From Alphaproteobacteria bacterium (GTDB taxonomy: Bacteria; Pseudomonadota; Alphaproteobacteria; Bin95), in assembly GCA_022826185.1 (NCBI GenBank), contig JAJDVH010000059.1, positions 1 to 43,623 on the forward strand: 43,623 nt of DNA, written 5' to 3'. The position numbers were made by a program, and so were the translations under genes. Below, piece after piece: positions 34,985 through 42,627 of the stretch. Position 1 is the stretch's first letter. The number at the start of each line of letters is the position of its first letter. A model generated the notes under the pieces. It had not been told where the DNA came from and did no database searches. It worked only from the letters and a program-made list of their open reading frames with translations.

Positions 34985-35651
34985 GATTACTGTTTGTTCA
35001 TAATTTCAGATTTATTTCCTGAAAAATAGATTGACTTCTCGGACATCTGCAACAATTTCAAGACCGGAGGAAGGGATCGGCATCCTGGGAGCCGCTCTGC
35101 TTCCTGCATTCGCGCCGGCGCGAAAAAAGCTCTGAAGAGCCGAAGGGAGATGTGCGTCCTGCGCTTGGGCCTCGCGCAGGCGCGGGCGCACCAGGGCGGT
35201 CAGGCACGCGGTTCGCGCCGCCGCGAAACGCGCGGGAGCGGGCGCGCAGGCGCCGGCGCGCATTATGCGCGAATCAGGGTCCCGCCGCGCCGGGCAGCCG
35301 GGCGGCGGGGAGAACAGAGCGAAGATGGATGGAAAGGAGAGACCCACGCCGAAAACGGAAAGAAGGGGGTACCCGGATGGAATGTCAGGAGCGGCGGCCC
35401 GAACCGACGGCTCCATGCCCGGAATGACTGCAGGCTATGCGCCGTCCGCATGCAAAACATGACACATCATGACACCGCGCGGCCCTCGCATGACAAAACA
35501 TGACATCTCATGACACTGTGCAGGAGGTCCTCCGGGCGGCATCTGTCGGAGGCCGGTCGCCGGCCCGTCGCTCCCGGGCGGCTCCTCGGGCAGCGGGCGG
35601 CCGGCGCGCGGCAAGTGGGCATCGCCGGCCGTCCGGGCTAAAGTCCCGCCG
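34985..35651. other. Gene-poor stretch between amidase remnant and CoA transferase
   Basis: The first 80 bases are AT-rich, like the nuclease gene. From about 35086 to 35420 the sequence is GC-rich with open frames on both strands (for example minus-strand 35012-35416), but none has a recognisable domain or convincing start site. Then comes the CATGACA repeat array (35454-35516), and after it very GC-rich hairpin-prone sequence up to the CoA-transferase start. No gene is called here. Confidence 0.6.
35454..35516. repeat. Five CATGACA repeats at helical-turn spacing
   Basis: CATGACA occurs at 35458, 35468, 35489, 35499 and 35509. The start-to-start distances are 10, 21, 10 and 10 bases, i.e. 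one or two helical turns. The array is built from a 22-base unit, AAAACATGACA followed by an 11-base TCATGACAC-type half, seen at 35454-35475 and 35495-35516 with two mismatches, plus one single copy between. It lies about 165 bases before the CoA-transferase start, so an operator is possible. Confidence 0.75.
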
Positions 35652-35678
35652 GTGCAGCACGGATGCGGGGGGTCCTGC

Positions 35679-36905
35679 GTGACGGAACGACTGCCTTTCG
35701 AGGGCCTGAGGGTCATCGACTTCACGCATGTCATTGCGGGGCCGCTGGCGACCTTCCAACTGGCGATGATGGGCGCGGACGTGGTGAAGATCGAGCCGCC
35801 GGGCCGGGGCGACCAGCTGCGGCGCATGGGCGGCGAACCCGGCCGGGTGGGGAGCGGGCTGGGCACGGCCTTCCTCGCCATCAATGCCGGCAAGCGCTCG
35901 CTTGCGCTGGACCTCAAGCGGCCGGAGGGGCGCGACGCGGCGCTCGGGCTGATTGGCGGGGCCGACGTGGTGACGGAGAACTTCCGCCCCGGCGTGATGG
36001 AGCGGCTCGGCCTCGGGGCGGAGGCGGTGCGGGAAATCAACCCCCGTGCGGTCTATTGCTCGCTCTCCGGTTACGGGCGCCATCCGGACTGGGCCTGGCG
36101 GCCGGCCTACGACCATATCGTCCAGGGCGTCGCCGGAGCCATGTGGACGCAGGGCGGGGAGGGCGACCCGCCCATCAAGATCGGCTTCCCGATGGCCGAC
36201 ACGGCGGCGGGCTACGCGGCCTTCACGGCGATCTGCGTGGCGCTGATCGAGCGGAACGCGACGGGCCGGGGCCGGCATATCGACGTTTCGATGATCGCGG
36301 CGACGCTCGCCATGATGGCGACGCCGGTTCACGGTTTTCTCGGAACGGGAGCCCTGCCGGCGCGGATCGGCAATACGGCCTTTTCGGGCTCGCCGGCCTC
36401 GGGCACTTACGAGACGGCCGACGCGCCGGTCGTGCTGACCGCCAATACGGAGGCGCAGTTCGCGGGGCTCTGCGCCGCACTCGGGCTGGAGGGGCTGGAG
36501 GGGGCTTCCGATCCCGTCGCGTGGCGGGACCCGGCGGTGGACCTCTCCCATGTGCGCCGCGCCGTCGCGGCCTGCCTGAAGCGGAAGGACGCCGCGCACT
36601 GGGAGCGGGTGTTGAACGAGGCGGGCGTGCCGACCGGCAAGGTGCGGACCGTCCCGGAGGCGCTGGCGGAAGCCTGCATGGCGGACCGGGGCTTCGTGTC
36701 GGCGGTGCCGGATCCGGAGCGGCCGGGCGAGGAATTCAGGCTGCACGGGACGCCCTATGCATTCGATGGCGAGACGCCGGCGCCCGCCGGCCCGGCGCCG
36801 CATCTGGGCGAGCATTCGCGCGCGCTGCTGGCGGAGGCGGGCCTGGACGCAGGCAGGATCGACGCCCTGTTCGCGGAGGGCATTGCGGAGGAGATGCAGG
36901 CATGA
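35679..36905 (+). CDS. CaiB/BaiF-type (family III) CoA transferase
   Basis: This 408-residue enzyme moves CoA between carboxylates. The N terminus LPFEGLRVIDFTHVIAGPLA is the family opening. GKRSLALDLKRPEGRDA is the CoA-contact segment, NFRPGVMERLGLG follows, and the catalytic Asp is D145 in RPAYDHIVQGVAGAM. GTG at 35679 was chosen because a run of six G (35667-35672) precedes it at the right distance; a GTG at 35652 would add nine residues outside the family pattern. It overlaps the dioxygenase gene by 4 bases. Substrate unknown; relatives handle carnitine, formate/oxalate and bile acids. Confidence 0.93.
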   Translation: MTERLPFEGLRVIDFTHVIAGPLATFQLAMMGADVVKIEPPGRGDQLRRMGGEPGRVGSGLGTAFLAINAGKRSLALDLKRPEGRDAALGLIGGADVVTENFRPGVMERLGLGAEAVREINPRAVYCSLSGYGRHPDWAWRPAYDHIVQGVAGAMWTQGGEGDPPIKIGFPMADTAAGYAAFTAICVALIERNATGRGRHIDVSMIAATLAMMATPVHGFLGTGALPARIGNTAFSGSPASGTYETADAPVVLTANTEAQFAGLCAALGLEGLEGASDPVAWRDPAVDLSHVRRAVAACLKRKDAAHWERVLNEAGVPTGKVRTVPEALAEACMADRGFVSAVPDPERPGEEFRLHGTPYAFDGETPAPAGPAPHLGEHSRALLAEAGLDAGRIDALFAEGIAEEMQA

Positions 36906-37912
36906 CGCTGAGGAAGCCGCTCGACCATCCGAGCGTCTGGCGGCGCGAGGACATGGAGGGGCGCGACGACTGGATACGGGTGTTCACGGACGCCGAACTG
37001 GACGAGATCGCCGCCGCACTGCCGCGCCGCTTCGGAGCCCCCGGTTTCGGCAGGGCGGACTTTCCCCTGCCGGTGCTCGGCCCCCGCCTCGCGGAGATGG
37101 TGGACGAGCTGGAGAACGGGCGCGGCTTCGTGATGATGCGCGGCCTCGACCGGCTGGGGCTCGACCGGCAGGGGCTCCGGGACGTCTATTGGGGCCTCGC
37201 CCAGCATATGGGGCGCACCATCTCGCAGAACTCGACCGGCGCGCTGATCGGCGAGGTGTTCGACCGGGGCCTCAGCTATGACGACAACAATGTGCGCGGC
37301 CACACCACCAACGCCGAGATCGGCCCGCATTGCGACACGGCCGATGTGGTGGGGCTGCTCTGCGTATACCCCGCGGAGGAGGGCGGCGAGAGCCTGATTG
37401 CGTCCTCCGCCGCGATCTACAACGAAATTCTCGCGACCCGGCCGCACCTGGTCGAGGCGCTTGCGGCGGGCTTCCGCATCGACCTCGCGGGGAAGGGGCC
37501 GACGGGGGCCGCAGACGAGGTGACGCGGTCCCGCATCCCGGTCTTCTCCTGGTACGAGGGACGGCTCTCCTGCCGGTTCAACCGCAAGCAGATCGAGGAC
37601 GGGCAGCGCAAGCTGGGGCGCACCCTCTCCGATGACGAACTCGAGGCGGTGGAGACGGTGGAGCGGCTCGCGCTCGACCCGCGCTTCCGCCTCGACATGG
37701 ACTTCCGTCCGGGCGACATCCAGTGGCTCAACAACCACGCCATCCTGCACGGGCGGGCGGGCTACCGGGACAGCGCCGACCCGGAACGGCACCGGCTGCT
37801 GCTTCGGCTCTGGATCAACATTCCGAACGGCCGGCCGCTGGCGCCGGCCTTCGCGGACCGGCTGAACACGGGCCCCCGGGGTGGCGTCTATGCAAGGGAA
37901 GCGAGGGCATGA
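36902..37912 (+). CDS. TauD/TfdA-family 2-oxoglutarate-dependent dioxygenase
   Basis: This 336-residue Fe(II)/2-oxoglutarate oxygenase has a clear metal triad: H143 and D145 in IGPHCDTADVVGL and a distal His (H283) in NNHAILHGRAGYRD. R302 in LLLRLWINIP is placed to bind 2-oxoglutarate. It probably hydroxylates a small carboxylic or sulfonic compound. ATG at 36902 overlaps the stop of the CoA-transferase gene (ATGA), so the product may act on the CoA-transferase substrate or product. Downstream lies a 209-base gap with a palindromic repeat. Confidence 0.9.
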   Translation: MTLRKPLDHPSVWRREDMEGRDDWIRVFTDAELDEIAAALPRRFGAPGFGRADFPLPVLGPRLAEMVDELENGRGFVMMRGLDRLGLDRQGLRDVYWGLAQHMGRTISQNSTGALIGEVFDRGLSYDDNNVRGHTTNAEIGPHCDTADVVGLLCVYPAEEGGESLIASSAAIYNEILATRPHLVEALAAGFRIDLAGKGPTGAADEVTRSRIPVFSWYEGRLSCRFNRKQIEDGQRKLGRTLSDDELEAVETVERLALDPRFRLDMDFRPGDIQWLNNHAILHGRAGYRDSADPERHRLLLRLWINIPNGRPLAPAFADRLNTGPRGGVYAREARA

Positions 37913-37982
37913 TGTTCCGGTTCCGAAGCTCATATCGTTTCGGTCCGGCGTGCCCGACAGCTATTGCGTCATGCCCTCATAC

Positions 37983-38068
37983 CGTCATGCCCGGACTTGT
38001 TCCGGGCATCTCCCTCGGGGCCATTGCGACGGCGGAAATGGATGGCCGGAACAAGTCCGGCCATGACG
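37983..38068. repeat. Long interrupted palindromic repeat element
   Basis: Two 28-base arms, 37983-38010 and 38041-38068, are reverse complements at 26 of 28 positions and are 30 bases apart. Each arm is itself a small hairpin (CCCGGA facing TCCGGG). This shape, beginning CGTCATGCCCGGAC and ending CCGGCCATGACG, is like the dispersed intergenic palindromes common in alphaproteobacterial genomes. It lies in the gap between the dioxygenase and nitronate monooxygenase genes. Confidence 0.8.
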
Positions 38069-38121
38069 AGTGGGGCGGCAGGGCCGAAGTCACGCGAACT
38101 TCAGAAGCGGGACAGTAGGCG

Positions 38122-39114
38122 ATGGCTCGAATACGGACCCCGATCTGCGAGCGGCTGGGCATCGAGCATCCGGTGTTCCAGGCGGGCATGGGCTGGGTCG
38201 CGCGCGCCGAACTTGCCGCCGCCGTCTCGGAGGCGGGCGGGCTCGGCGTCGTGGGCGCCGGCTCGACCATGGACGGGGAGCAGCTGCGCGCCGAAATCCG
38301 CCGGGTGCGGGCGCTGACCGACAAGCCCTTCGGCGTCGATATCCTGTTCGCGACCGTGCGCGCCGAGGGCGAGCGGGTGGCCCGTTACACCGATACGGTG
38401 CAGGGCATGGTCGAGGCCGTGCTGGAGGAGCGGGTGCCGGTGCTGGTCTCCGGCCTCGGCAGCCCGGCGGCGGTCGTGCCGGCGGCGCATGAGCGCGGCA
38501 TCTATGTCATGTCGGTCGTCGGTGCGGTGCGCCATGCCGAGAAGGCGGTCGCGGACGGCGTGGACGCTGTGATCGCGTCGGGCATGGACGGCGGCGGCCA
38601 TGTCGGGCGCATCGGAACGGCGGCGCTCGTGCCCGCTGTGGTGGATGCGGTGGATGTGCCGGTGCTTGCCGGCGGCGGGCTTGCCGACGGGCGCGGCCTC
38701 GCAGCGGCGCTCGCCTTCGGCGCCCAGGGCGTGTGGATGGGCACGCGGTTCATCGCCACGGCCGAAAGCCGCAGCCACGACAACTACAAGCACCGGATCG
38801 CCGCGACCGACGTGGCCGGCACGGTGGTGACGCGCGCCCATAGCGGCAAGCCCTGCCGGCTGATCGACAACCAATTCACGCGGGGCTGGGCCGGGCGCGA
38901 AGCGGAGATCAAGCCCTTCCCGCTGCAGGCGATGGAGGTCGGCCACCCGGCGTCCGAACGCGGGCGGATCGAGGGCGATGTGGAGGCGGGCGTACTGCCG
39001 GCCGGGCAGAGCTGCGGCATGATCGGCGATGTCGTGCCGGCGGGCGAGGTAGTGCGCCGGGTCGTCGAGGAGGCGGCTGCGGCGATGGAGAGGATGCGGT
39101 CTTTCGGAGGGTGA
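38122..39114 (+). CDS. Nitronate monooxygenase (2-nitropropane dioxygenase-like)
   Basis: This 330-residue FMN-dependent TIM-barrel enzyme is of the nitronate monooxygenase/enoyl-reductase-like family. Landmarks are GIEHPVFQAGMGWVARAELA, VSEAGGLGVVGAGS, DGGGHVGRIGT (with the conserved His), VPVLAGGGLADGRGLAAAL and GAQGVWMGTRF in the phosphate-binding region. Annotation as nitronate monooxygenase is by family; close relatives include FMN enzymes with other substrates. It starts about 50 bases after the palindromic repeat and overlaps the frame of the SDR gene at its stop. Confidence 0.88.
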   Translation: MARIRTPICERLGIEHPVFQAGMGWVARAELAAAVSEAGGLGVVGAGSTMDGEQLRAEIRRVRALTDKPFGVDILFATVRAEGERVARYTDTVQGMVEAVLEERVPVLVSGLGSPAAVVPAAHERGIYVMSVVGAVRHAEKAVADGVDAVIASGMDGGGHVGRIGTAALVPAVVDAVDVPVLAGGGLADGRGLAAALAFGAQGVWMGTRFIATAESRSHDNYKHRIAATDVAGTVVTRAHSGKPCRLIDNQFTRGWAGREAEIKPFPLQAMEVGHPASERGRIEGDVEAGVLPAGQSCGMIGDVVPAGEVVRRVVEEAAAAMERMRSFGG

Positions 39115-39122
39115 TCGAGACC

Positions 39123-39902
39123 ATGCGAATGAAGGACAGATGCGGGATCGTGACCGCGGCGGGCTCCGGCATGGGGCGCGCGGGGGCCATCCGGTTTGCG
39201 CAGGAAGGAGCGGCGGTCGCCGTCGTGGATATCGATGCCGAAGCCGTCGCGGCGGTCGTGGCCGGGATCGAGGCTGCCGGCGGGCGCGCGGTCGGGATAC
39301 CGGCGGACCTCACGCAGGACGACGACAGCCGGCGGATCGTGCGCGAGGCGGCGGCTGCGCTCGGCGGCATCGACTTTGTCTGGAACCATGTCGGCCATCC
39401 CGGCCCCGCCTCGGTCGAAGGCATCGAGATGAAGGATTTCGATACCGCCGTGACGCTCAACATGCGCACCGTGCTCGTCACCACCGATGCGGCGATCCCG
39501 GAAATCCGGGCGCGGGGCGGCGGCTCGCTGCTCTACACGGCCTCGACCTCCGGCCTGCAGGGCTCCCAGTTCAGCCCGGTCTATTCGGCGGTGAAGCATG
39601 GCGTGGTCGGCTTCGTGAAGGCGCTCGGCAAGCGGCTCGCGAAGGAGAACATCCGCGTGAACGCTATCTGCCCCGGCCCCATCGACACGCCGATGCTCAG
39701 GGTGTTCGTGTCGCGGCCGGACCAGCAATCGACGCACGGCCTCGACAAGGAGGAGCTGATCGCGAGGCATGGCGGCGCGCTGCCCATCGGCCGGCCCGGC
39801 AGGCCGGAGGAGATCGCCAATGCGGCGCTCTTCCTCTTGTCCGACGAAGCCTCCTTCGTCACGGCAACCACGCTGGCGGTGGACGGCGGCTCCACCGCGT
39901 GA
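39123..39902 (+). CDS. Short-chain dehydrogenase/reductase
   Basis: This 259-residue classical SDR has a somewhat altered cofactor loop, TAAGSGMGRAGA, in place of TGxxxGIG, the active-site YSAVKHG (Y154, K158) and a Ser in YTASTSG. The usual NNAG reads WNHVG. VDGGSTA ends the protein, as in most classical SDRs. Acidic residues after the second strand (VVDIDAE) favour NAD over NADP. ATG at 39123 is 12 bases after GGAGG (39106-39110); a GTG at 39111 overlapping the upstream stop is the alternative. It overlaps the MFS gene by 4 bases. Confidence 0.88.
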   Translation: MRMKDRCGIVTAAGSGMGRAGAIRFAQEGAAVAVVDIDAEAVAAVVAGIEAAGGRAVGIPADLTQDDDSRRIVREAAAALGGIDFVWNHVGHPGPASVEGIEMKDFDTAVTLNMRTVLVTTDAAIPEIRARGGGSLLYTASTSGLQGSQFSPVYSAVKHGVVGFVKALGKRLAKENIRVNAICPGPIDTPMLRVFVSRPDQQSTHGLDKEELIARHGGALPIGRPGRPEEIANAALFLLSDEASFVTATTLAVDGGSTA

Positions 39903-41065
39903 CGGCCTCCGGGGAGGGCGTAACGACGGGTGCCCTGCGGCATCCCGCGGCGCTGGCGCTGGCCGGCTGCCTGGCGCTGGCGGTCGCCATCGGGATCGGG
40001 CGCTTCGTCTATACGCCGATCCTGCCCTTCATGACGACCGGCCTCGGGCTCGGCAAACCGGAAGCCGGGCTGATCGCGTCGGCCAACTTCCTGGGCTACC
40101 TGCTGGGCGCGCTGGCGGCGGCATGGCGGCCGGTGCCGGGCGATGCGCGGCTCTGGCTGGTCGGCGCGCTTGCGGCGAGCGCGGCGACGACCGGCGCGAT
40201 GGGGCTGACGGAGGACCTGGGCGCGTTCCTCGCGCTGCGCTTCGCGAACGGGGCGCTGGCGGCGCTGGTGATGGTGCTGGCCTCGTCGCTGACGATGAAC
40301 CGCCTTGCCGCTTCCGGCCATGCGGTCTGGGCGGCGGGCATCTATGCGGGCGTCGGGGTCGGCATCGCGGTCTCGTCGCTGGCGGTTCCGCTCGCCGCTC
40401 TCGGCGACGGCGATTCGCAAGGGCCCTGGCTCGTCTGCGGCGCGCTTGCGCTCGCGCTGTCGGTCCCCGTCTGGATATTGTTGGGACGACGGGAGCGGGC
40501 GAAACCGGCCGAAGCCGCCGCCGCGGCGGGCGCAAGGGCGGAGGGCTTCACGCGCTTCGCCGTCGCCTATGGGCTGTTCGGCTTCGGCTATGTCATCACC
40601 GCCACCTTCATCTCCGACATGGTGCGCGCCGACCCGGTGCTGCAGCCGGCGGAAAACCTGGTCTGGTTCTTCGTCGGCCTGGCGGCGGCGCCTTCGGTCG
40701 CGTTCTGGGGCTGGGCCGGGCAGCGCTGGGGCAATGAGCGCGCCTTCGCGGCCGCCTGCCTGGTCGAGGCCTTCGGCGTGCTGCTGAGCGTGCTGGGCGG
40801 CGGCATCTGGATGGTGCTGACGGCCGCCGCCCTCCTCGGCGGCACCTTCATGGGTCTGACGGCGCTCGGACTCGTCAATGCCCGGCGCCTCTCCATCGGC
40901 GACCCGCGCCGCAACCTCGCGCTGATAACGGCGGCCTTCGGCCTCGGCCAGATGATCGGGCCTGCGCTTGCGGGTGTCCTGCACGACTGGACGGGCAGCT
41001 ACCTGGAGCCCTCGCTCATGGCCGCCGCCGTACTCGCCGCCGCCGCCATGCTCGCTGCACGGTGA
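39899..41065 (+). CDS. YbfB/YjiJ-family MFS transporter
   Basis: This 388-residue protein with about 12 membrane helices carries the family hallmark IGIGRFVYTPILPFM at the first helix and ANFLGYLLGALAAA after it. The middle segment RFAVAYGLFGFGYVITATF marks the start of the second half. It is a probable solute transporter of unknown specificity. The GTG start at 39899 overlaps the SDR stop (GTGA). The N-terminal 15 residues are soluble. It is the last gene of the plus-strand cassette that begins with nitronate monooxygenase. Confidence 0.87.
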   Translation: MTASGEGVTTGALRHPAALALAGCLALAVAIGIGRFVYTPILPFMTTGLGLGKPEAGLIASANFLGYLLGALAAAWRPVPGDARLWLVGALAASAATTGAMGLTEDLGAFLALRFANGALAALVMVLASSLTMNRLAASGHAVWAAGIYAGVGVGIAVSSLAVPLAALGDGDSQGPWLVCGALALALSVPVWILLGRRERAKPAEAAAAAGARAEGFTRFAVAYGLFGFGYVITATFISDMVRADPVLQPAENLVWFFVGLAAAPSVAFWGWAGQRWGNERAFAAACLVEAFGVLLSVLGGGIWMVLTAAALLGGTFMGLTALGLVNARRLSIGDPRRNLALITAAFGLGQMIGPALAGVLHDWTGSYLEPSLMAAAVLAAAAMLAAR

Positions 41066-41093
41066 GCGGGTCGTCTCGTGGATCGTCGGCAAG

Positions 41094-41129
41094 TGAACAT
41101 TTATGTTGACATGAACACTTGTGTTGACT
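41094..41129 (+). promoter_or_regulatory. hicAB operator: tandem palindromic 18-bp repeats with -35 element
   Basis: Two adjacent 18-base units, TGAACATTTATGTTGACA (41094-41111) and TGAACACTTGTGTTGACT (41112-41129), match at 15 of 18 positions. Each holds an inverted repeat: AACAT-TT-ATGTT at 41096-41107 and AACAC-TT-GTGTT at 41114-41125. The mismatches are compensatory, so the palindrome is kept in both. TTGACA at 41106-41111 can serve as a -35 element; no clear -10 is seen. The second unit ends 10 bases before hicA. It is the probable HicB binding site. Confidence 0.7.
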
Positions 41130-41139
41130 CAATCTGCCG

Positions 41140-41328
41140 ATGAACGCGAGTGAACTTCGCCGCTGGCTCAGGAAGCGGGGCTGCACGTTCGAGACCCACA
41201 AGGGCGGCAGCGGCCACTTGACCGTACGTCGCGGAAGCCGCACCTCGCAATTGCCGGTACACGGCGCCCGCAAGGAACTCGGCAAGGGGCTGGTGGCGAA
41301 GATCAAGAAGGACCTGGGACTGGAGTGA
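41140..41328 (+). CDS. hicA: HicA-type mRNA interferase toxin
   Basis: This 62-residue double-stranded RNA-binding-fold toxin has the catalytic His H26 in KGGSGHLTV and the family end KELGKGLVAKIKKDLGLE. The length is normal for HicA, which cleaves mRNA in the free state. The start is ATG 41140, immediately after the tandem operator. The stop overlaps the hicB ATG by 1 base (TGATG), so toxin and antitoxin are coupled. Confidence 0.92.
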   Translation: MNASELRRWLRKRGCTFETHKGGSGHLTVRRGSRTSQLPVHGARKELGKGLVAKIKKDLGLE

Positions 41329-41744
41329 TGCTCGACTATCCCGTTGAACTTACGTCCGATGACAATGGCACCTTGCTCGTAACCGCGCCGGACTTTCCGG
41401 AATTGACGACCTTCGGGGAGGATCGGAAAGACGCCCTGGCGCGTGCGGAGGACGCGCTGGAAGAGGCGATTGCCGCGCGGATTGCGCATCGCGACGACGT
41501 GCCTCGGCCATCGGGAGGGAGAGTGACGGTCACTCTGGGAAGCCTGACGGCCGTCAAGGTGCTCCTTTACCGGGGAATGAGGGAGCAGGGCGTCGGCAAG
41601 GCCGAGCTGGCGCGGCGGCTGAACTGGCACCTGCCGCAGGTCGATCGCGCGCTGGATATCGGGCACAAGTCGCGGCTCGACCAGTTGGACGCCGCCTTGC
41701 TTGCCATCGGCCTGCAGTTGCGGATAAGCGCACAGCACTGCTGA
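41328..41744 (+). CDS. hicB: HicB-type antitoxin with C-terminal DNA-binding domain
   Basis: This 138-residue antitoxin opens with the HicB partial-RNase-H fold (YPVELTSDDNGTLLVTAPDF, PELTTFGEDRKDALARAEDAL). The C-terminal domain has a helix-turn-helix pattern, GVGKAELARRLNWHLPQVDRAL, which should bind the tandem palindromes in front of hicA. ATG at 41328 is favoured over the GTG at 41325 on the basis of TGATG coupling. The pair appears intact; the acidic residues expected in a HicB surface are present. Confidence 0.9.
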   Translation: MLDYPVELTSDDNGTLLVTAPDFPELTTFGEDRKDALARAEDALEEAIAARIAHRDDVPRPSGGRVTVTLGSLTAVKVLLYRGMREQGVGKAELARRLNWHLPQVDRALDIGHKSRLDQLDAALLAIGLQLRISAQHC

Positions 41745-41770
41745 ACGGAACCGCGATGCCCGGCAGGGCT

Positions 41771-42523
41771 TCAGGCGAGATATTGTCCGCCGTTTATGTG
41801 GACCGTCTGGCCGGTGATGCGACGTGCGGCGGCGGAGGCGAGGAAGACCGCCAGTTCCGCCACGTCTTCGGGCAGCGTCAGCCCTTGCAGCGGAATGAGG
41901 CCGGCCGCTTCGGCTATCTCGTCCTCTGTCATCCCGTAGCGCGGCTGGGCGGTGTCCGCCAGGCCCGGCGCGATGGCGTTCACGCGGATGCCGTGGGGCG
42001 CGAGTTCAAGCGCGGTGGCGCGCGTCAGTCCGACGAGGCCGGCCTTGGAAGCGGCATAATGCGCCCCGCGCGGAGACGAGGTGAACGCCGAGCGCGACGA
42101 GATGTTCACGATGGCCCCCTCCCGGCCGGCGGCGGCCATGCGCCGCGCCGCGGCCGACGAGCAGAGGAACGGCCCCTTCAGGTTCACCCCGAGAAGCCGG
42201 TCCCAGTCGGCGACCGTCATGTCGAGGAAGGCCACGCGCGGGAAGATTGCGGCATTGTTCACGAGAATATCGACGCCGCCGAGACCGTCGGCTGCCGCCA
42301 TGAGGCGCTCGACCTCCTCCGGCTGCGAAATGTCGGCCTGCACGGCCACCGCTTCCGCGCCGGCCGCCCGCGCCGATGCAGCGACCCCGGCAGCGGCTCC
42401 GGCGTCATCCAGATAGTTGACGACGACCGAAGCGCCCGCTTCGGCGGCGGCCAGCGCAATGGCGGCCCCGATGCCCTGCTGTGCGCCGGTGACGACGGCA
42501 ACCCTGCCTGCAAGAACGCTCAT
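41771..42523 (-). CDS. Short-chain dehydrogenase/reductase
   Basis: This 250-residue classical SDR is complete: cofactor loop VTGAQQGIGAA at residues 11-21, NNAA at 89-92, Ser in NISSRSAF, and YAASK with Y156 and K160. VNAIAPGLADTAQPRYGMT and ITGQTVHINGGQYLA are standard. The neutral residues after strand 2 (VVVNYLDD) leave NAD or NADP undecided. Close in pattern to FabG-like/glucose-dehydrogenase types, so the substrate cannot be fixed. It diverges from the N-carbamoylputrescine amidase gene. Confidence 0.92.
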   Translation of the reverse strand: MSVLAGRVAVVTGAQQGIGAAIALAAAEAGASVVVNYLDDAGAAAGVAASARAAGAEAVAVQADISQPEEVERLMAAADGLGGVDILVNNAAIFPRVAFLDMTVADWDRLLGVNLKGPFLCSSAAARRMAAAGREGAIVNISSRSAFTSSPRGAHYAASKAGLVGLTRATALELAPHGIRVNAIAPGLADTAQPRYGMTEDEIAEAAGLIPLQGLTLPEDVAELAVFLASAAARRITGQTVHINGGQYLA

Positions 42524-42557
42524 CTGTCCCTCTTCCCGAAGTCGTTTCGCGAAGAGA

Positions 42558-42572
42558 GTAGCAAATCGCTAC
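42558..42572. promoter_or_regulatory. Inverted repeat GTAGC-N5-GCTAC between divergent genes
   Basis: GTAGC (42558-42562) and GCTAC (42568-42572) flank a 5-base centre in the 104-base gap between the divergent SDR and amidase genes. A second short palindrome, TTCGCGAA, lies at 42546-42553. The location suits an operator, but no regulator gene is adjacent and such short repeats can arise by chance. Confidence 0.3.
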
Positions 42573-42627
42573 GTTGTACGAGCGGCCGGCCGCGCAGGCC
42601 GGCGGCGTCGGACGGGAGGCTTCGACC

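Noticed and set aside
35122-35142. Minus-strand hairpin GCTC-TTCA-GAGC followed by six T, like an intrinsic terminator
   Set aside because: The stem is only 4 pairs, and no minus-strand gene lies to its right up to 41.7 kb.
35012-35416. 134-codon minus-strand open frame in the gene-poor stretch
   Set aside because: No recognisable domain or ribosome-binding site, and an opposing frame on the plus strand is equally open.
35454-35516. CATGACA array considered as a CRISPR
   Set aside because: Repeat units are 7 or 22 bases, spacers are 3 to 14 bases, and there is no cas gene.
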